Counted from the first letter of the stretch, positions 34,478 to 43,267 are shown. The stretch: DNA of 64,000 nucleotides from Gammaproteobacteria bacterium (GCA_025359205.1 JANYHD010000019.1:62001-126000); one strand, 5' to 3'. A program made the numbers and translations. The notes: generated by a model not told the origin, from the sequence alone.

Positions 34478-34981
34478 CTAGTTGCCCTTCTGCACCAGGA
34501 AGTCGACGCCAGCCTTGATGAGCTCATCGCTCAGGTCAGTGCGGCTACCCTTGGCGGGCATGGCGTTGAAGCCCTTGAGGGCGTGTTCGTACAGCATCGC
34601 CTTGCCCTTGGCAATGCGCGGCGCCCAGGCGGAGTGGTCGCCAAACTTGGGCGCACCCACAAGGCCGGCAGCGTGACAGGTCTTGCAAACGGCTTCATAC
34701 AGCGCCGGGCCGTCCTTGGGTACGGCGAGCGCGACGCCTGCCGCCTGCGGCGCCGCCTGGATCACCATGACGGAGTTGTCGGCCCCGGCGACGGCCTCGC
34801 GCACGAAGGGCTTGATGCGCTCGTCGACGCTGGCCACGTACTGCGCATCCGAGTAGACCTCGGGCTCCTGGGTATGCCCGGCCACCACCCGCGCCAGCGA
34901 GAAGATGAGCAGCGCGACCACGATCAGTCCGCCGATGATCATGCTGAAGGTATTGAAGAAATGCGTGTCGTGTTTGCTCAC
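34478..34981 (-). CDS. Membrane-anchored cytochrome c5-like monohaem protein
   Basis: 167 aa. An N-terminal membrane anchor (MIIGGLIVVALLIFSLARVVAG) precedes a periplasmic domain with one haem site, CKTCH (about residue 115), and a likely Met ligand in FNAMPAKG. It probably shuttles electrons between respiratory complexes. The preferred start is the GTG giving SKHDTHFFNTF, the usual opening of this family; upstream ATGs fall next to or inside the tRNA gene. It is the first coding gene after tRNA-Arg on the same strand. Confidence 0.82.
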   Translation of the reverse strand: MSKHDTHFFNTFSMIIGGLIVVALLIFSLARVVAGHTQEPEVYSDAQYVASVDERIKPFVREAVAGADNSVMVIQAAPQAAGVALAVPKDGPALYEAVCKTCHAAGLVGAPKFGDHSAWAPRIAKGKAMLYEHALKGFNAMPAKGSRTDLSDELIKAGVDFLVQKGN

Positions 34982-35037
34982 GGGCAGTCCGATGGTTGGC
35001 CAGGAATTGAAGGCGGCCATTATAGCCATGGCCGAAT

Positions 35038-35114
35038 TGGCGCGCCCGGCGGGATTCGAACCCACGACCTGCAGCTTCGGAGGCTGCCACTCTATCCAGC
35101 TGAGCTACGGGCGC
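35038..35114 (-). tRNA. tRNA-Arg (anticodon CCG)
   Basis: 77 nt including an encoded CCA. Acceptor stem GCGCCCG/CGGGCGC, D-arm GCTC-AGCTGGATA-GAGT, anticodon stem GCAGC/GCTGC with loop CTCCGAA (anticodon CCG, reads CGG) and T-arm GTGGG-TTCGAAT-CCCGC. All stems pair and the discriminator is G, so it should be functional. I see no integrated element at its 3' end. Confidence 0.95.
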
Positions 35115-35176
35115 GGCGGCGCGCAAGGTTACCTTAAAGCGCCCGGCGGGTGCGACTGGCGGGGGGGTGCTCGCTA

Positions 35177-35200
35177 CCAGGCTGCGCGCAGGCCCTAGAG
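35177..35200 (+). repeat. Dispersed gene-end motif, copy 4
   Basis: CCAGGCTGCGCGCAGGCCCTAGAG. The right half matches exactly and the left half is weak. The CTA supplies the corA stop. Confidence 0.35.
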
Positions 35201-36160
35201 CCAGCCGCGCCGCTTGAAAATCAGGTAAGGCAGCACGGCCGAGGCCACCATCAGGCCCAGGGCCCCCATGAAGCCCCAGGACTCGTGCACCCAGGGTATG
35301 TGGTCGAAGTTCATGCCGTAGATGGCGCCGATCACCGAGGGTGGCAGCAGGAACACGGTCACCACCGAGAAGATCTTCAGGATGTTGTTCTGGTCGATGT
35401 TGATCATGCCGAGCGTCGCGTCGAGGATGAATGAGACGTTGTTGCCGAGGAACGAGGCATGATCGCTCATGGCGATGACATCACGCGAAAGCGTCCGCAG
35501 CCGCGTGCGCACGTCGCTCGTGAGGTTGACGGCCGTCGACTGCTGCACGAAGGCCAGCGCGCGCCCGAGGCTCACCAGGCTCTCGCGCGTCTTGGCGATC
35601 AGCTCGCCGCTCTGGCCGACGCGTTCGAGTACGGCGCGGAAGTCGCGCGCGCCGCCGCGGCGGCGGCGCGTCGGGCGCGTGAACACCTCGGCTGAAATGG
35701 CGTCCAGGTCGGCGCTGACGCGCTCGATCACGTCGGCCACGCGGTTGATGATCGCCTCGACGAGTCCGGCGAGTATCGCCGGTCCCGAGCTGCATGAGGG
35801 CGCGTGGCGCTCGGCGTAGCTGATGAAGCGGCGGAAGGGCAGCGGGTCGGTGTAGCGGTTGGTGATCAGCCGCCCGTCCTTGAGGATGAAAGTGACCTGC
35901 GAATTCTGCGGCAGGTCCGTGTCGAGCTTGGTGACAATGGTCGTGGTCAGGTAGACCGCGCCGTGTTCCTCGTAGAGCCGGTTGGACGACTCGATCTCGC
36001 GCATCTCCTCGCGCGTTGGCACGTCGATGCCGCATTCCGCCTCGGTGGCGCGTTCCTCCTCAGGCGTGGGCTCGAGCAGGTCGATCCACAGAGTCTCGCC
36101 CAGGGCGGCATTGCTGCTGCCGACGAGTCCCTGTCCCTGCAGCGCGTAGCGGTTGCGCAT
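35195..36160 (-). CDS. corA: CorA-family magnesium/divalent-cation channel
   Basis: 321 aa. A large N-terminal cytoplasmic domain is followed by two C-terminal helices. The selectivity motif is YGMNF, preceded by VVTVFLLPPSVIGAI and followed by the loop HIPWVHES. The positive tail (FKRRGWL) is typical. It probably imports Mg2+ as a pentamer. The TAG stop begins a copy of the dispersed TAGGGCCTG motif. Confidence 0.92.
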   Translation of the reverse strand: MRNRYALQGQGLVGSSNAALGETLWIDLLEPTPEEERATEAECGIDVPTREEMREIESSNRLYEEHGAVYLTTTIVTKLDTDLPQNSQVTFILKDGRLITNRYTDPLPFRRFISYAERHAPSCSSGPAILAGLVEAIINRVADVIERVSADLDAISAEVFTRPTRRRRGGARDFRAVLERVGQSGELIAKTRESLVSLGRALAFVQQSTAVNLTSDVRTRLRTLSRDVIAMSDHASFLGNNVSFILDATLGMINIDQNNILKIFSVVTVFLLPPSVIGAIYGMNFDHIPWVHESWGFMGALGLMVASAVLPYLIFKRRGWL

Positions 36161-36178
36161 CGGCGCGGCCGCTGATTC

Positions 36179-37030
36179 TTAGCGGCCTTTTTCGCTGGCG
36201 GCGAGGTCGTTGACGATGCTAATCAGGTTGGCCTCGCCGCCGGCCATGCCCTTGTCGGTGACGTACTTGCCATTGATCACCAGCAGCGGCACGCCGTCGA
36301 CGTGATAGCGGTGCACGAGGTCGTCAGCCTTCGACAGATTGGTCTGCACGGTGAAGGAATTGTAGGCGTTGGTGAAATCCGCTTCGCTGATGCCGTGCGC
36401 CTTCGCGAACGCTACCTGCGCGCTCAGCGTCTCGTGCTCATCGCCCTGCGCGAACATGTAGTTCTTGTGATTGTGCATCTCATCGAAGACGGTGCTGTGC
36501 AGGGCGTCTTCCTTGCCAAGCGCCTCGAGCGCGTAGAACAGGCGCGCGTGCGACTGGTGCACGGCCTGCCAGGTGACCGGCACGCGGTGGAAATCGATGT
36601 AGGCCGGTTTGCGCTTCAGCCAGCTCTCAAGGTAGGGCTCGAGTTCGTAGCAGTGTGGGCAGGCGTACCAGAACACCTCGACCACCTCAACCTTGCCGGG
36701 CGCCGAGTCGGTGGGCTGTGCCGGCATCAGCAGCCGGTAGTTGGTGCCCGCGACCCATTTGCCGGCCGGCAACTGGCCGGCGGGCGGGAGTGGCGAGACT
36801 TTCTCGAGCTTCGATTCCTCGGCCGGCGGCGTGGGTAGTGTCTTGGCTGCCGTTGCGTCGGCGGGGGCGTTTGTTGGCGTGCTGACAGCGGGCGCCGCCG
36901 CAGGTGCGGCCGCTGTCGAGGCCGGCGCTTGCGCATCCGCGGCCGGCGGCGCGGGCTGCGGCTCCTGGCTGCAGGCAACCAGCGCAAGCAATGCGACCGC
37001 GGCGACCCGAATGACTGGTCTGATGATCAT
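36179..37030 (-). CDS. dsbA: Thiol:disulfide interchange protein DsbA (lipoprotein form)
   Basis: 283 aa periplasmic disulfide oxidase. The N-terminus has a lipoprotein signal with lipobox LVAC (Cys about residue 20), then a long Ala/Pro-rich linker (about 25-75). The DsbA fold begins near GKWVAGTNYRLLMPAQP. The active site is FWYACPHCYELEPYL (CPHC). The cis-Pro segment is HVDGVPLLVINGKYV. Both the lipid anchor and the linker are additions to the soluble E. coli protein. The ATG overlaps the last base of the upstream cytochrome c4 stop (TGATG), so the two are co-translated. Confidence 0.9.
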   Translation of the reverse strand: MIIRPVIRVAAVALLALVACSQEPQPAPPAADAQAPASTAAAPAAAPAVSTPTNAPADATAAKTLPTPPAEESKLEKVSPLPPAGQLPAGKWVAGTNYRLLMPAQPTDSAPGKVEVVEVFWYACPHCYELEPYLESWLKRKPAYIDFHRVPVTWQAVHQSHARLFYALEALGKEDALHSTVFDEMHNHKNYMFAQGDEHETLSAQVAFAKAHGISEADFTNAYNSFTVQTNLSKADDLVHRYHVDGVPLLVINGKYVTDKGMAGGEANLISIVNDLAASEKGR

Positions 37031-37689
37031 CAGCGCATCCCCTGCACGTAGGAGGCGAGGTTGCGCATGTCCTCGTCGCTGAGGCGTGCGGCGATGGTGT
37101 GCATGATATTGCCGTTGTCGCCGCCGTAGCTGACGCCCTTCTCGTTCTTCGTGTAGCGCACGTCGGCGCTGTAAGCGCTGAGCTGCTTGATCACGTACAT
37201 GGATTCCTGCGCACGCAGCGCCGGGTAGCCCGCGGCCGGGTTGCCGCGGCCAGTCGGGCCGTGGCAGGCCGCGCATGCGGGGATCGACCGCGGCGCATCT
37301 CCAAAGCGGTAGATCTTCTCACCGGCCTTCCAGTAAGACGGGTCGGCTTCAAGACCGGAGGGCGTCTGCTGCGAGTAATAGGCCGCGACGTTCTCAATGT
37401 CGGAGTCGCTCAGCATCAGCGCCATCGGCGGCATCATCGCCGCAGCGCCGTCGCCGACCTTGCCGGTGCGGCGGCCATCGTGCAGCAAGTGCAGCTGGTG
37501 CTCGATGTAGGCGGCATTCTGGCCCGCGAGGCGCGGCCATTCGGGATTGCTGCTGTTGCCGTTGGCGCCGTGGCAGGCCATGCAGGTGTTGGCCAGCGCG
37601 GCACCGGCTTCGGCGGAACCCTTCGACCAGGATACCGGCGCCGCGAGCAGCAGTAGCGCGCAGCAGGCGAGACGAATTGTCGCAGTCAT
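37030..37689 (-). CDS. Dihaem cytochrome c4
   Basis: 219 aa periplasmic cytochrome. It has a signal peptide (LACCALLLLAAPVSWS) and two haem sites, CMACH (about residue 38) and CAACH (about residue 135), each followed by GANG/GPTG-type segments. Met ligands are probable in MMPPMAL and the NIMHTIA region. Cytochrome c4 next to dsbA and engB is a common gammaproteobacterial arrangement. The start was chosen at MTATIRL, directly before the signal peptide; the open frame extends upstream without support. Confidence 0.9.
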   Translation of the reverse strand: MTATIRLACCALLLLAAPVSWSKGSAEAGAALANTCMACHGANGNSSNPEWPRLAGQNAAYIEHQLHLLHDGRRTGKVGDGAAAMMPPMALMLSDSDIENVAAYYSQQTPSGLEADPSYWKAGEKIYRFGDAPRSIPACAACHGPTGRGNPAAGYPALRAQESMYVIKQLSAYSADVRYTKNEKGVSYGGDNGNIMHTIAARLSDEDMRNLASYVQGMR

Positions 37690-37756
37690 GATGTAACCCG
37701 TGTCGTTGAGTCGCGGAATTGTACACCAGGCCCCGCGCACACTACATTCACCGCCC

Positions 37757-38356
37757 GTGAGCACCTACCCGAACGCGGCCCTGCTGCTGAGCGCCGCCCA
37801 CCCGAGCCACTTCCCGCTGGATGCCGGCGCCGAAGTGGCCTTTGCCGGACGCTCGAACGCGGGCAAGTCCAGCGCCATCAACGCGCTGACGGGCCGGCGT
37901 TCGCTCGCGCGCACCGCCAAGACTCCGGGGCGCACTCGCTTGCTGAATTTCTTCGAGCTCGCGCCGGGCTGCCGCATCGTCGACCTGCCGGGCTACGGCT
38001 ATGCGGAGGCCAGCGCGGCGGAACGCGCCACCTGGGCACCGATGACCACGGCGCTCGCGGCCCGCGCCTCGCTGCGCGGCCTGTTCCTCATCGTCGACAG
38101 CCGGCGCGGCCTGCTTGAGGGCGACGAGGGTTTGATCGCTTGGGCGCAGGCCGTACGCTGCCCGGTGCATGTGCTGCTCAGCAAGACCGACAAGCTCAAG
38201 CGCGCGGAACTCGCCCGTGCGCTCGCGCTCGTGCGCCAGGCCCTGACGGGGCGGGCCACGGCGCAGGCTTTCTCAGCCGTCGACGGCACCGGCCTCGAGG
38301 AGGCACGGCGCCAGTTGCACCAATGGTTCCAGAAAATAAAAGGCCCCGGTGGCTAG
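37757..38356 (+). CDS. engB: Ribosome-biogenesis GTPase EngB (YihA/YsxC)
   Basis: 199 aa GTPase needed for 50S assembly. G1 is GRSNAGKSSAIN, the switch region has TPGRTRLLNF, G3 is DLPGYGYAEA, G4 is LLSKTDKL and G5 is FSAVDGTG. The start is the GTG giving STYPNAALLLSAAHPSHFP. The last codons (GPGG and the stop) lie in the stem of a strong hairpin that serves as terminator for the convergent gene. Confidence 0.93.
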   Translation: MSTYPNAALLLSAAHPSHFPLDAGAEVAFAGRSNAGKSSAINALTGRRSLARTAKTPGRTRLLNFFELAPGCRIVDLPGYGYAEASAAERATWAPMTTALAARASLRGLFLIVDSRRGLLEGDEGLIAWAQAVRCPVHVLLSKTDKLKRAELARALALVRQALTGRATAQAFSAVDGTGLEEARRQLHQWFQKIKGPGG

Positions 38357-38383
38357 AGATCTGGGGGGATAAGCCACCGGGGC
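38343..38383 (-). terminator. Rho-independent terminator for the outer-membrane protein gene
   Basis: A 12-bp perfect stem, GCCCCGGTGGCT with AGCCACCGGGGC (38372-38383), is followed on the minus strand by CTTTTATTTTC, which lies inside the engB coding end. It ends minus-strand transcription more than 100 nt after the gene's stop. Confidence 0.75.
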
Positions 38384-38390
38384 AGAGCAG

Positions 38391-38412
38391 CCCGCTTAGG
38401 GAGGGAAGCGGG
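38391..38412 (+). terminator. Possible weak terminator for engB
   Basis: Hairpin CCCGCTT-8 nt-AAGCGGG is followed by GAGCGCCTTATTTGC on the plus strand. The T-tract is poor, so this may only be one part of a bidirectional termination region. Confidence 0.35.
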
Positions 38413-38485
38413 GAGCGCCTTATTTGCACTCACGACTATTCAGAGTTCTGCTCGTCTGGTTAGTTCCCCGCCCGGGGCACCAGAT

Positions 38486-39013
38486 TCAAAGAAAAGTGAA
38501 GGTGACCCCGAGCGACAGGAGTGTGGGCTTCGCGGCGGTCTGGGCGTCGAAGGCCTCGTACTCGAGACGGGCCGACAGGCTGGTGAAATGCACCTGCACG
38601 CCGGCGCCGTAGGCCAGGTCGCTCCCCGAACTGTGCAGCGACAGGTTAGGCGCCGAGGCGTCCGTCTTCCACGAAACGTAGCCGAGCTTGCCGTAGACGT
38701 CGACCAGCGGGATCGGCAGGAACACCAGCACGAAGCCGTCCGCGGCCTTGGTTTTAGCCTGTGCGCCGCCGACGCTGGCAGTGCCCAGATCGACGTAATT
38801 GAGTTCCACCGCGAGCAGGCTCAGCGGACGGATGCCGGCGATCAGTTTGTAGCCCTGGTTGCGGTCCTTGAAATTGAAATTGCCGTTGCGCAGGCCGCTC
38901 TCGGACTGGCCGAGCGAAGCGCCCAGGTAGAAACCCTTGTCGACGCTGAAGGCAGGGACGGCCACGCCGGCAAGCGTCAGCGCGGTGGTGATTGCAAGGA
39001 TACGTGGCTGCAT
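38486..39013 (-). CDS. Small outer-membrane beta-barrel protein
   Basis: 175 aa. A signal peptide (LAITTALTLAGVAVPAFS) precedes alternating strands typical of an eight-stranded barrel: KGFYLGASLGQSES, GYKLIAGIRPLSLLAVELNYVDLG, VDVYGKLGYVSWKTDA, SDLAYGAGVQVHFTSLSARLEYEAF and SLGVTFTFL. It belongs to the OmpA/OmpW-like barrel superfamily. No peptidoglycan-binding domain is present. The function is unknown; the chain ends in Leu rather than the usual aromatic residue. Confidence 0.8.
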   Translation of the reverse strand: MQPRILAITTALTLAGVAVPAFSVDKGFYLGASLGQSESGLRNGNFNFKDRNQGYKLIAGIRPLSLLAVELNYVDLGTASVGGAQAKTKAADGFVLVFLPIPLVDVYGKLGYVSWKTDASAPNLSLHSSGSDLAYGAGVQVHFTSLSARLEYEAFDAQTAAKPTLLSLGVTFTFL

Positions 39014-39132
39014 CGGATGGTCTCGAAATGGCAGAGCGCGGTCCGCTCCGGACTGGTGCCAGTGTACGGCCGGGTGCCGGGCGCGCACGCCTGTCGGCGC
39101 CCGGCGACGCTTTTACTACATAAATGCGGCAT

Positions 39133-41913
39133 TCAGTGCGCTTCGTCCCAGTTCGCGCCGTGCCCGACATCGACCTTCAGCGGCACGCGCAGTTGCGTGG
39201 CGCCGACCATCAACTCGCGCACGCGCGCGGTGGCTGCGTCCAGGAAGTCGGCGCGCACTTCCAGCACCAGCTCGTCGTGCACCTGCATCAGCAGCCGCGC
39301 CGGCACCTCCGGCTGTTGGCACCAGGCGTCGACACCGAGCATCGCGCGCTTGATGATGTCCGCAGCCGTGCCCTGCATGGGCGCGTTGATCGCACTGCGC
39401 TCGGCGTACTGTTGCAGCGGACGATTGCGCGAGTTGATTTCGGGCAGGTACAAGCGCCGACCGTAGACGGTCTCGACGTAGCCGTCGCGCTTCGCGCGCG
39501 CGCGCGTGTCGTCCATGTAGCGGCGTACGCCCGGATAGCGCGCGAAATACAGTTCGACATACTGCGCCGCCGCGCCGCGCTCGATGCCGAGCTGCTTGGC
39601 GAGGCCAAAGGCCGACATGCCGTAGATCAGCCCGAAGTTGATTGCCTTGGCCGAGCGGCGCTGGTCGGCACTGACCGCGTCGGGCGCGACGCCGAACACT
39701 TCCGCGGCAGTCGCGCGGTGGATGTCCTGGTCCGCGGCGAAAGCGCGCAGCAGGCCTTCGTCGCCCGACAGGTGCGCCATGATGCGCAGCTCGATCTGGG
39801 AATAATCGGCGGCCAGCAGCAATTGCCCCACTGGTGCGATGAAGGCCTGGCGGATGCGGCGCCCCTCGGGCGTGCGGATCGGGATGTTCTGCAGGTTCGG
39901 GTCGGTGGACGAGAGCCGGCCCGTGGCCGCGACCGCCTGGTGATACGAGGTGTGCACGCGGCCGGTGACCGCATCGATCTGCGCGGGGAGCTTCTCAGTG
40001 TACGTCGAACGGAGTTTAGCCAGTTCGCGGTAGTCGCGGATCAGTTTGGGCAGCGCGTGCTCGGCCGCCAGTTCCTCCAGCACGTCGTCGGCGGTGGAAG
40101 GCTGACCGGTCGGCGTCTTGCGCAACACGGGCAATTTCAGTTTCTCGAACAAGATCTGCTGCAGCTGCTTCGGCGACTCGAGGTTGAACTCCTGCCCAGC
40201 CTCGCGCTGCGCCTCACCGCCCAGTTCGACCAGGCGTGTGGCAAGCTCGAGGCTCTGCTGCTTCAGCATGGCGCGGTCGATGAGTACGCCGCCGCGCTCC
40301 ATGCGCTGCAGCACCGGCACCAGCGGCTGTTCGATTTCGGTGTACAGCTGCGCCAGCGCCGGCACGGCCTCGAGTTGCGGCCACAACATCAGGTGCAGGC
40401 GCAGCGTGATGTCAGCGTCCTCGGCCGAGTATTCGGCCGCGGTCTCGACGCTCACCTGGTCGAAGCTGATCTGCTTCGCGCCCTTGCCGGCGACGTCCTC
40501 GAAATGAATGGTGCGGATGCCAAGGTAGCGCTCCGACATTGAATCCATGTCGTGGCGCGTCGCCGTGCTGTTGAGCACGTAGGACTCGAGCATGGTGTCG
40601 TAGCGCTGGCCGCGCAGCTGGATGCCGTGGTTCTCGAGCACGTGCATGTCAAATTTCATGTGCGCGCCGACCTTGGCGTGCGTGGGATCCTCGAGCAGCG
40701 TACGGAGCGACTCGAGCACGCGCGTGCGATCGAGCTGGTCCGGCGCACCGGCGTAGCTGTGCGCCAGCGGCACGTAGGCACCGTGACCAGGTTCGACGCA
40801 GAAAGAAACGCCCACGATCTGCGCGCGCATGTAATCAAGCCCGGTGGTCTCGGTGTCGAAGGAGAACAGCGTGGCGCGCGCCAGCCGCTCGCGCCAGGCG
40901 AGGAACTGGGTCCAGTCGTCGATCAGCGTGTAGTGGCGTTCGAGCGGATCGGCCCCTGACGTGGGCGCGACAGCAGCAGTTGCCGCTTGCGCGTCGCCCG
41001 CCGCGCCAGGAGCCACCGCGCTGATTGCTGCGTTGGCAGCGCCCGCGTCCGCGCTGTTGCCGCCATCGAGCGCGCGCAGGAAGGAGCGCATTTCCAGGCG
41101 GGTGTATAGCTCGCGCAGCGCGGCGGTGTCCGGTGCACGCGCCGCCAGTGTCGCCGCTTCAGGCGGCAGCTCCACGTTGCAACGGATGGTCGCGAGCTGG
41201 TGCGACAGCGCGAGCGTGTCGGTGCCGGCGCGCAGGTTTTCGCCGACCTTGCCGCTGATTTCGGCGGCATGCTCCAGCAACGAATCAAGCGTGCCGTAGG
41301 CGTTGAGCCATTTGGCCGCGGTCTTCGGGCCTACCTTGTCGACCCCCGGAATGTTGTCGGAGCTGTCGCCGACGAGGGCCAGGTAGTCGATGATCTGTTC
41401 CGGGTACACGTCAAATTTCGTCTTGACGCCGGCGCGATCGAGCAACGTGTCGCTCATGGTGTTGATGAGCGTGATGTGCTCGTTGACGAGCTGCGTCATG
41501 TCCTTGTCGCCGGTCGAGATCAAAACTTGCTCGCCGGCCGCGGCCGCGCGCTGGGCGAGCGTGCCGATTACGTCATCCGCTTCGACGCCGCCGATGCGCA
41601 GCAGCGGCAGGCCCATGCCGTTGACCGCCTGCAGAAGTGGCTCGATCTGCGCGCGCAGGTCATCGGGCATCGGCGGCCGGTGCGCCTTGTATTGCGCGAA
41701 CAGGTCGTCGCGGAAAGTCTTGCCCGGGGCGTCGAACACCACTGCGAGCGGCGTGCCCGGATAGTCCCGCAGCAGCTTCCTCAGCATGTTGAGCACGCCG
41801 TGAATGGCGCCGGTGGGCTCGCCGCGCGAGGTGGACAGCGGCGGCAGCGCGTGGAAGGCCCGGTACAGGTACGAGGAGCCATCGACGAGGATCAGGTCGG
41901 GTTTCGGAGACAT
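39133..41913 (-). CDS. polA: DNA polymerase I
   Basis: 926 aa with all three domains. The 5'-3' exonuclease/flap domain (residues 1-290) has LILVDGSSYLYRAFH and LISTGDKDMTQLV. The 3'-5' proofreading domain (about 330-520) has an intact metal-binding DTETTGLD and the EDADITLRLH Asp. The polymerase palm has DYSQIELRIMAHLS, the O-helix RRSAKAINFGLIYGMSAFGL and the catalytic VHDELVLEV. An Ala-rich linker (about 305-335) joins the flap and proofreading domains. The start was chosen at MSPKPDLILVDG; an upstream ATG only adds 21 residues without support. Confidence 0.97.
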   Translation of the reverse strand: MSPKPDLILVDGSSYLYRAFHALPPLSTSRGEPTGAIHGVLNMLRKLLRDYPGTPLAVVFDAPGKTFRDDLFAQYKAHRPPMPDDLRAQIEPLLQAVNGMGLPLLRIGGVEADDVIGTLAQRAAAAGEQVLISTGDKDMTQLVNEHITLINTMSDTLLDRAGVKTKFDVYPEQIIDYLALVGDSSDNIPGVDKVGPKTAAKWLNAYGTLDSLLEHAAEISGKVGENLRAGTDTLALSHQLATIRCNVELPPEAATLAARAPDTAALRELYTRLEMRSFLRALDGGNSADAGAANAAISAVAPGAAGDAQAATAAVAPTSGADPLERHYTLIDDWTQFLAWRERLARATLFSFDTETTGLDYMRAQIVGVSFCVEPGHGAYVPLAHSYAGAPDQLDRTRVLESLRTLLEDPTHAKVGAHMKFDMHVLENHGIQLRGQRYDTMLESYVLNSTATRHDMDSMSERYLGIRTIHFEDVAGKGAKQISFDQVSVETAAEYSAEDADITLRLHLMLWPQLEAVPALAQLYTEIEQPLVPVLQRMERGGVLIDRAMLKQQSLELATRLVELGGEAQREAGQEFNLESPKQLQQILFEKLKLPVLRKTPTGQPSTADDVLEELAAEHALPKLIRDYRELAKLRSTYTEKLPAQIDAVTGRVHTSYHQAVAATGRLSSTDPNLQNIPIRTPEGRRIRQAFIAPVGQLLLAADYSQIELRIMAHLSGDEGLLRAFAADQDIHRATAAEVFGVAPDAVSADQRRSAKAINFGLIYGMSAFGLAKQLGIERGAAAQYVELYFARYPGVRRYMDDTRARAKRDGYVETVYGRRLYLPEINSRNRPLQQYAERSAINAPMQGTAADIIKRAMLGVDAWCQQPEVPARLLMQVHDELVLEVRADFLDAATARVRELMVGATQLRVPLKVDVGHGANWDEAH

Positions 41914-41966
41914 TTGGCGCCCTCTGCGGCGGCAGTATAGTTGAGCGCCGAGAGCGGCGGCGGGCG

Positions 41967-42563
41967 ATGCCGGCATATATGAATAGCGAAGAACTACAGG
42001 TCATCGTGCTGGCGGCGGATGCTCGCGCCGCCGCCGCGGTACCGGCAGTCGCCGCTGCCGCTGCGTCGACGCCGTGGCAGATTGCGCTGGTGAACGGCGT
42101 GCCGCTGCTGCCGCTGATGCTGAGCCGCGCCACGGCCGTGGCCGGCCACGCTGTCACCGTGGTGCTGGGCGCAAACGCGCGCGAGCTCGCGCCCGTGCTC
42201 GGCCGTCTGCCGGTCACGCTCGTGGTCGATCGTAACTGGCAGGAAGGCGCCGCAGCCCCGGTCCGCGCCGGGGTGCTCGGCCTGGCCGGAAGCTGCAGTG
42301 GCGCGCTGCTGCTGCAGGCCACGCAGTCCGGCGTCACCAGCGCCGATCTGCAGCGGCTAGTGGACCTGTGGCGCCGCAATCCGCGTGTGATCGTTGCGGC
42401 GCAGTGCGGCGGCGGCCACGAACTGCCAGCGATATTTCCACGCAGTGAATTTCCTGCGCTGCTGCGTTTGCGCGGTGGCCATGGCGCGCGAACGCTGTTG
42501 CGCAGCCCGAACGCCACGCTGGTAGGAGTGCCCATGCCCGCCGCGCTCGTGAGCGTGCTGTAG
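41967..42563 (+). CDS. Degenerate MobA/MocA-like nucleotidyltransferase homologue
   Basis: 198 aa. The scaffold follows molybdenum-cofactor nucleotidyltransferases (IALVNGVPLLPLMLSRATAVAG; VTVVLGANARELAPVL; VVDRNWQEGAAAPVRAGVLGL; LPAIFPRSEFPALLRLRG). The nucleotide-binding LAAGxSxRMGxxK loop is replaced by LAADARAAAAVPAVAAAAA, and the metal-binding GDQP motif is replaced by ATQSG. The terminal DIDTPED segment is also absent. I infer a non-catalytic descendant; its role is unknown. It is divergent from polA. A Met four codons downstream is an alternative start. Confidence 0.6.
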   Translation: MPAYMNSEELQVIVLAADARAAAAVPAVAAAAASTPWQIALVNGVPLLPLMLSRATAVAGHAVTVVLGANARELAPVLGRLPVTLVVDRNWQEGAAAPVRAGVLGLAGSCSGALLLQATQSGVTSADLQRLVDLWRRNPRVIVAAQCGGGHELPAIFPRSEFPALLRLRGGHGARTLLRSPNATLVGVPMPAALVSVL

Positions 42564-42572
42564 CCGAATTGT

Positions 42573-42827
42573 TCAACGAGCCGTAGCGGGATCGGGCGTG
42601 CGCGGCGCCTTGCGGGTGGTGGGAGTTTCGGCTGGTGTGTCGGGCGCGGCCGATGCGGGCGCGGCCGAGCCCGGCACGGCCTCCGGCTTGTGGTCGGGCA
42701 GGTACAGCGGGCCTTTCTGACCGCAACCGGCCAACGCCAGCAGCGTTGATGCGCTGAACAGCCATGCGCCGATCAGAGTAGGCAAAGGACGCAGGCGTCG
42801 CCACGAGTTCATGCGCCGCAGCTTCAT
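42573..42827 (-). CDS. lptM: LptM-like small outer-membrane lipoprotein
   Basis: 84 aa. A signal peptide with lipobox LAGC is followed at once by GQKGPLYLPD, the signature of LptM (YifL). LptM helps LptD oxidative maturation in E. coli. The remainder is a Pro/Ala/Thr-rich, presumably disordered tail. Its start overlaps the stop of the DUF4870 gene by 4 nt. The position downstream of argH is common in gammaproteobacteria. Confidence 0.85.
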   Translation of the reverse strand: MKLRRMNSWRRLRPLPTLIGAWLFSASTLLALAGCGQKGPLYLPDHKPEAVPGSAAPASAAPDTPAETPTTRKAPRTPDPATAR

Positions 42828-43267
42828 GCGCCCGCCGCCGCCGGTTCATGGCGCGGCATGGCCTGTCCCGCGTGCAGCGCCAGCCAGCCGCGCACCACGC
42901 GGTAGGCTACCCACAAGCCAACTACGCCGAGGCCCGCAATGGCCAGCAGTACGCCGACATAGATCACAACCAGTGGTGCGCTGACCAGCAGCGTCAGGCA
43001 CGCCCACAGCAACGCGTACCAGAACGTGTGGATCTGCCATTCAAAGTGCGTTTCCAGCCAGCTGCCGCGGACCTCGTCGCGACGCGCATAGTTGAGGATC
43101 ACCGCAACGATCGAGGGCAGGCCGAACAGGAACCGTCCAGCAATGGACGAGCTGGTGAATACGCCCGTCAGCAGCGCGAGCGCATGCAGGGCGTAGATCA
43201 TGTGCGTGTAATGCACCAGCCCCTCGGAGGGCGGGCGAGGCACGATCTTGTTATCTGCGCTGTTCAT
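42824..43267 (-). CDS. DUF4870-family membrane protein
   Basis: 147 aa with three to four hydrophobic helices. The pattern HYTHMIYALHALALLTGVFTS, then IVAVILNYARRDEVRGSWLETHFEWQIHTFWYALLWA, is diagnostic of DUF4870 (Tic20-like fold) proteins, whose role is unknown. It is 10 nt after argH and overlaps lptM, so it is part of an argH-DUF4870-lptM unit. Confidence 0.8.
   Translation of the reverse strand: MNSADNKIVPRPPSEGLVHYTHMIYALHALALLTGVFTSSSIAGRFLFGLPSIVAVILNYARRDEVRGSWLETHFEWQIHTFWYALLWACLTLLVSAPLVVIYVGVLLAIAGLGVVGLWVAYRVVRGWLALHAGQAMPRHEPAAAGA

Noticed and set aside
35038-35194. tRNA-Arg as an integration site for a mobile element
   Set aside because: Flanking genes are cytochrome c5 and corA, with no integrase and no repeated 3' tRNA fragment.
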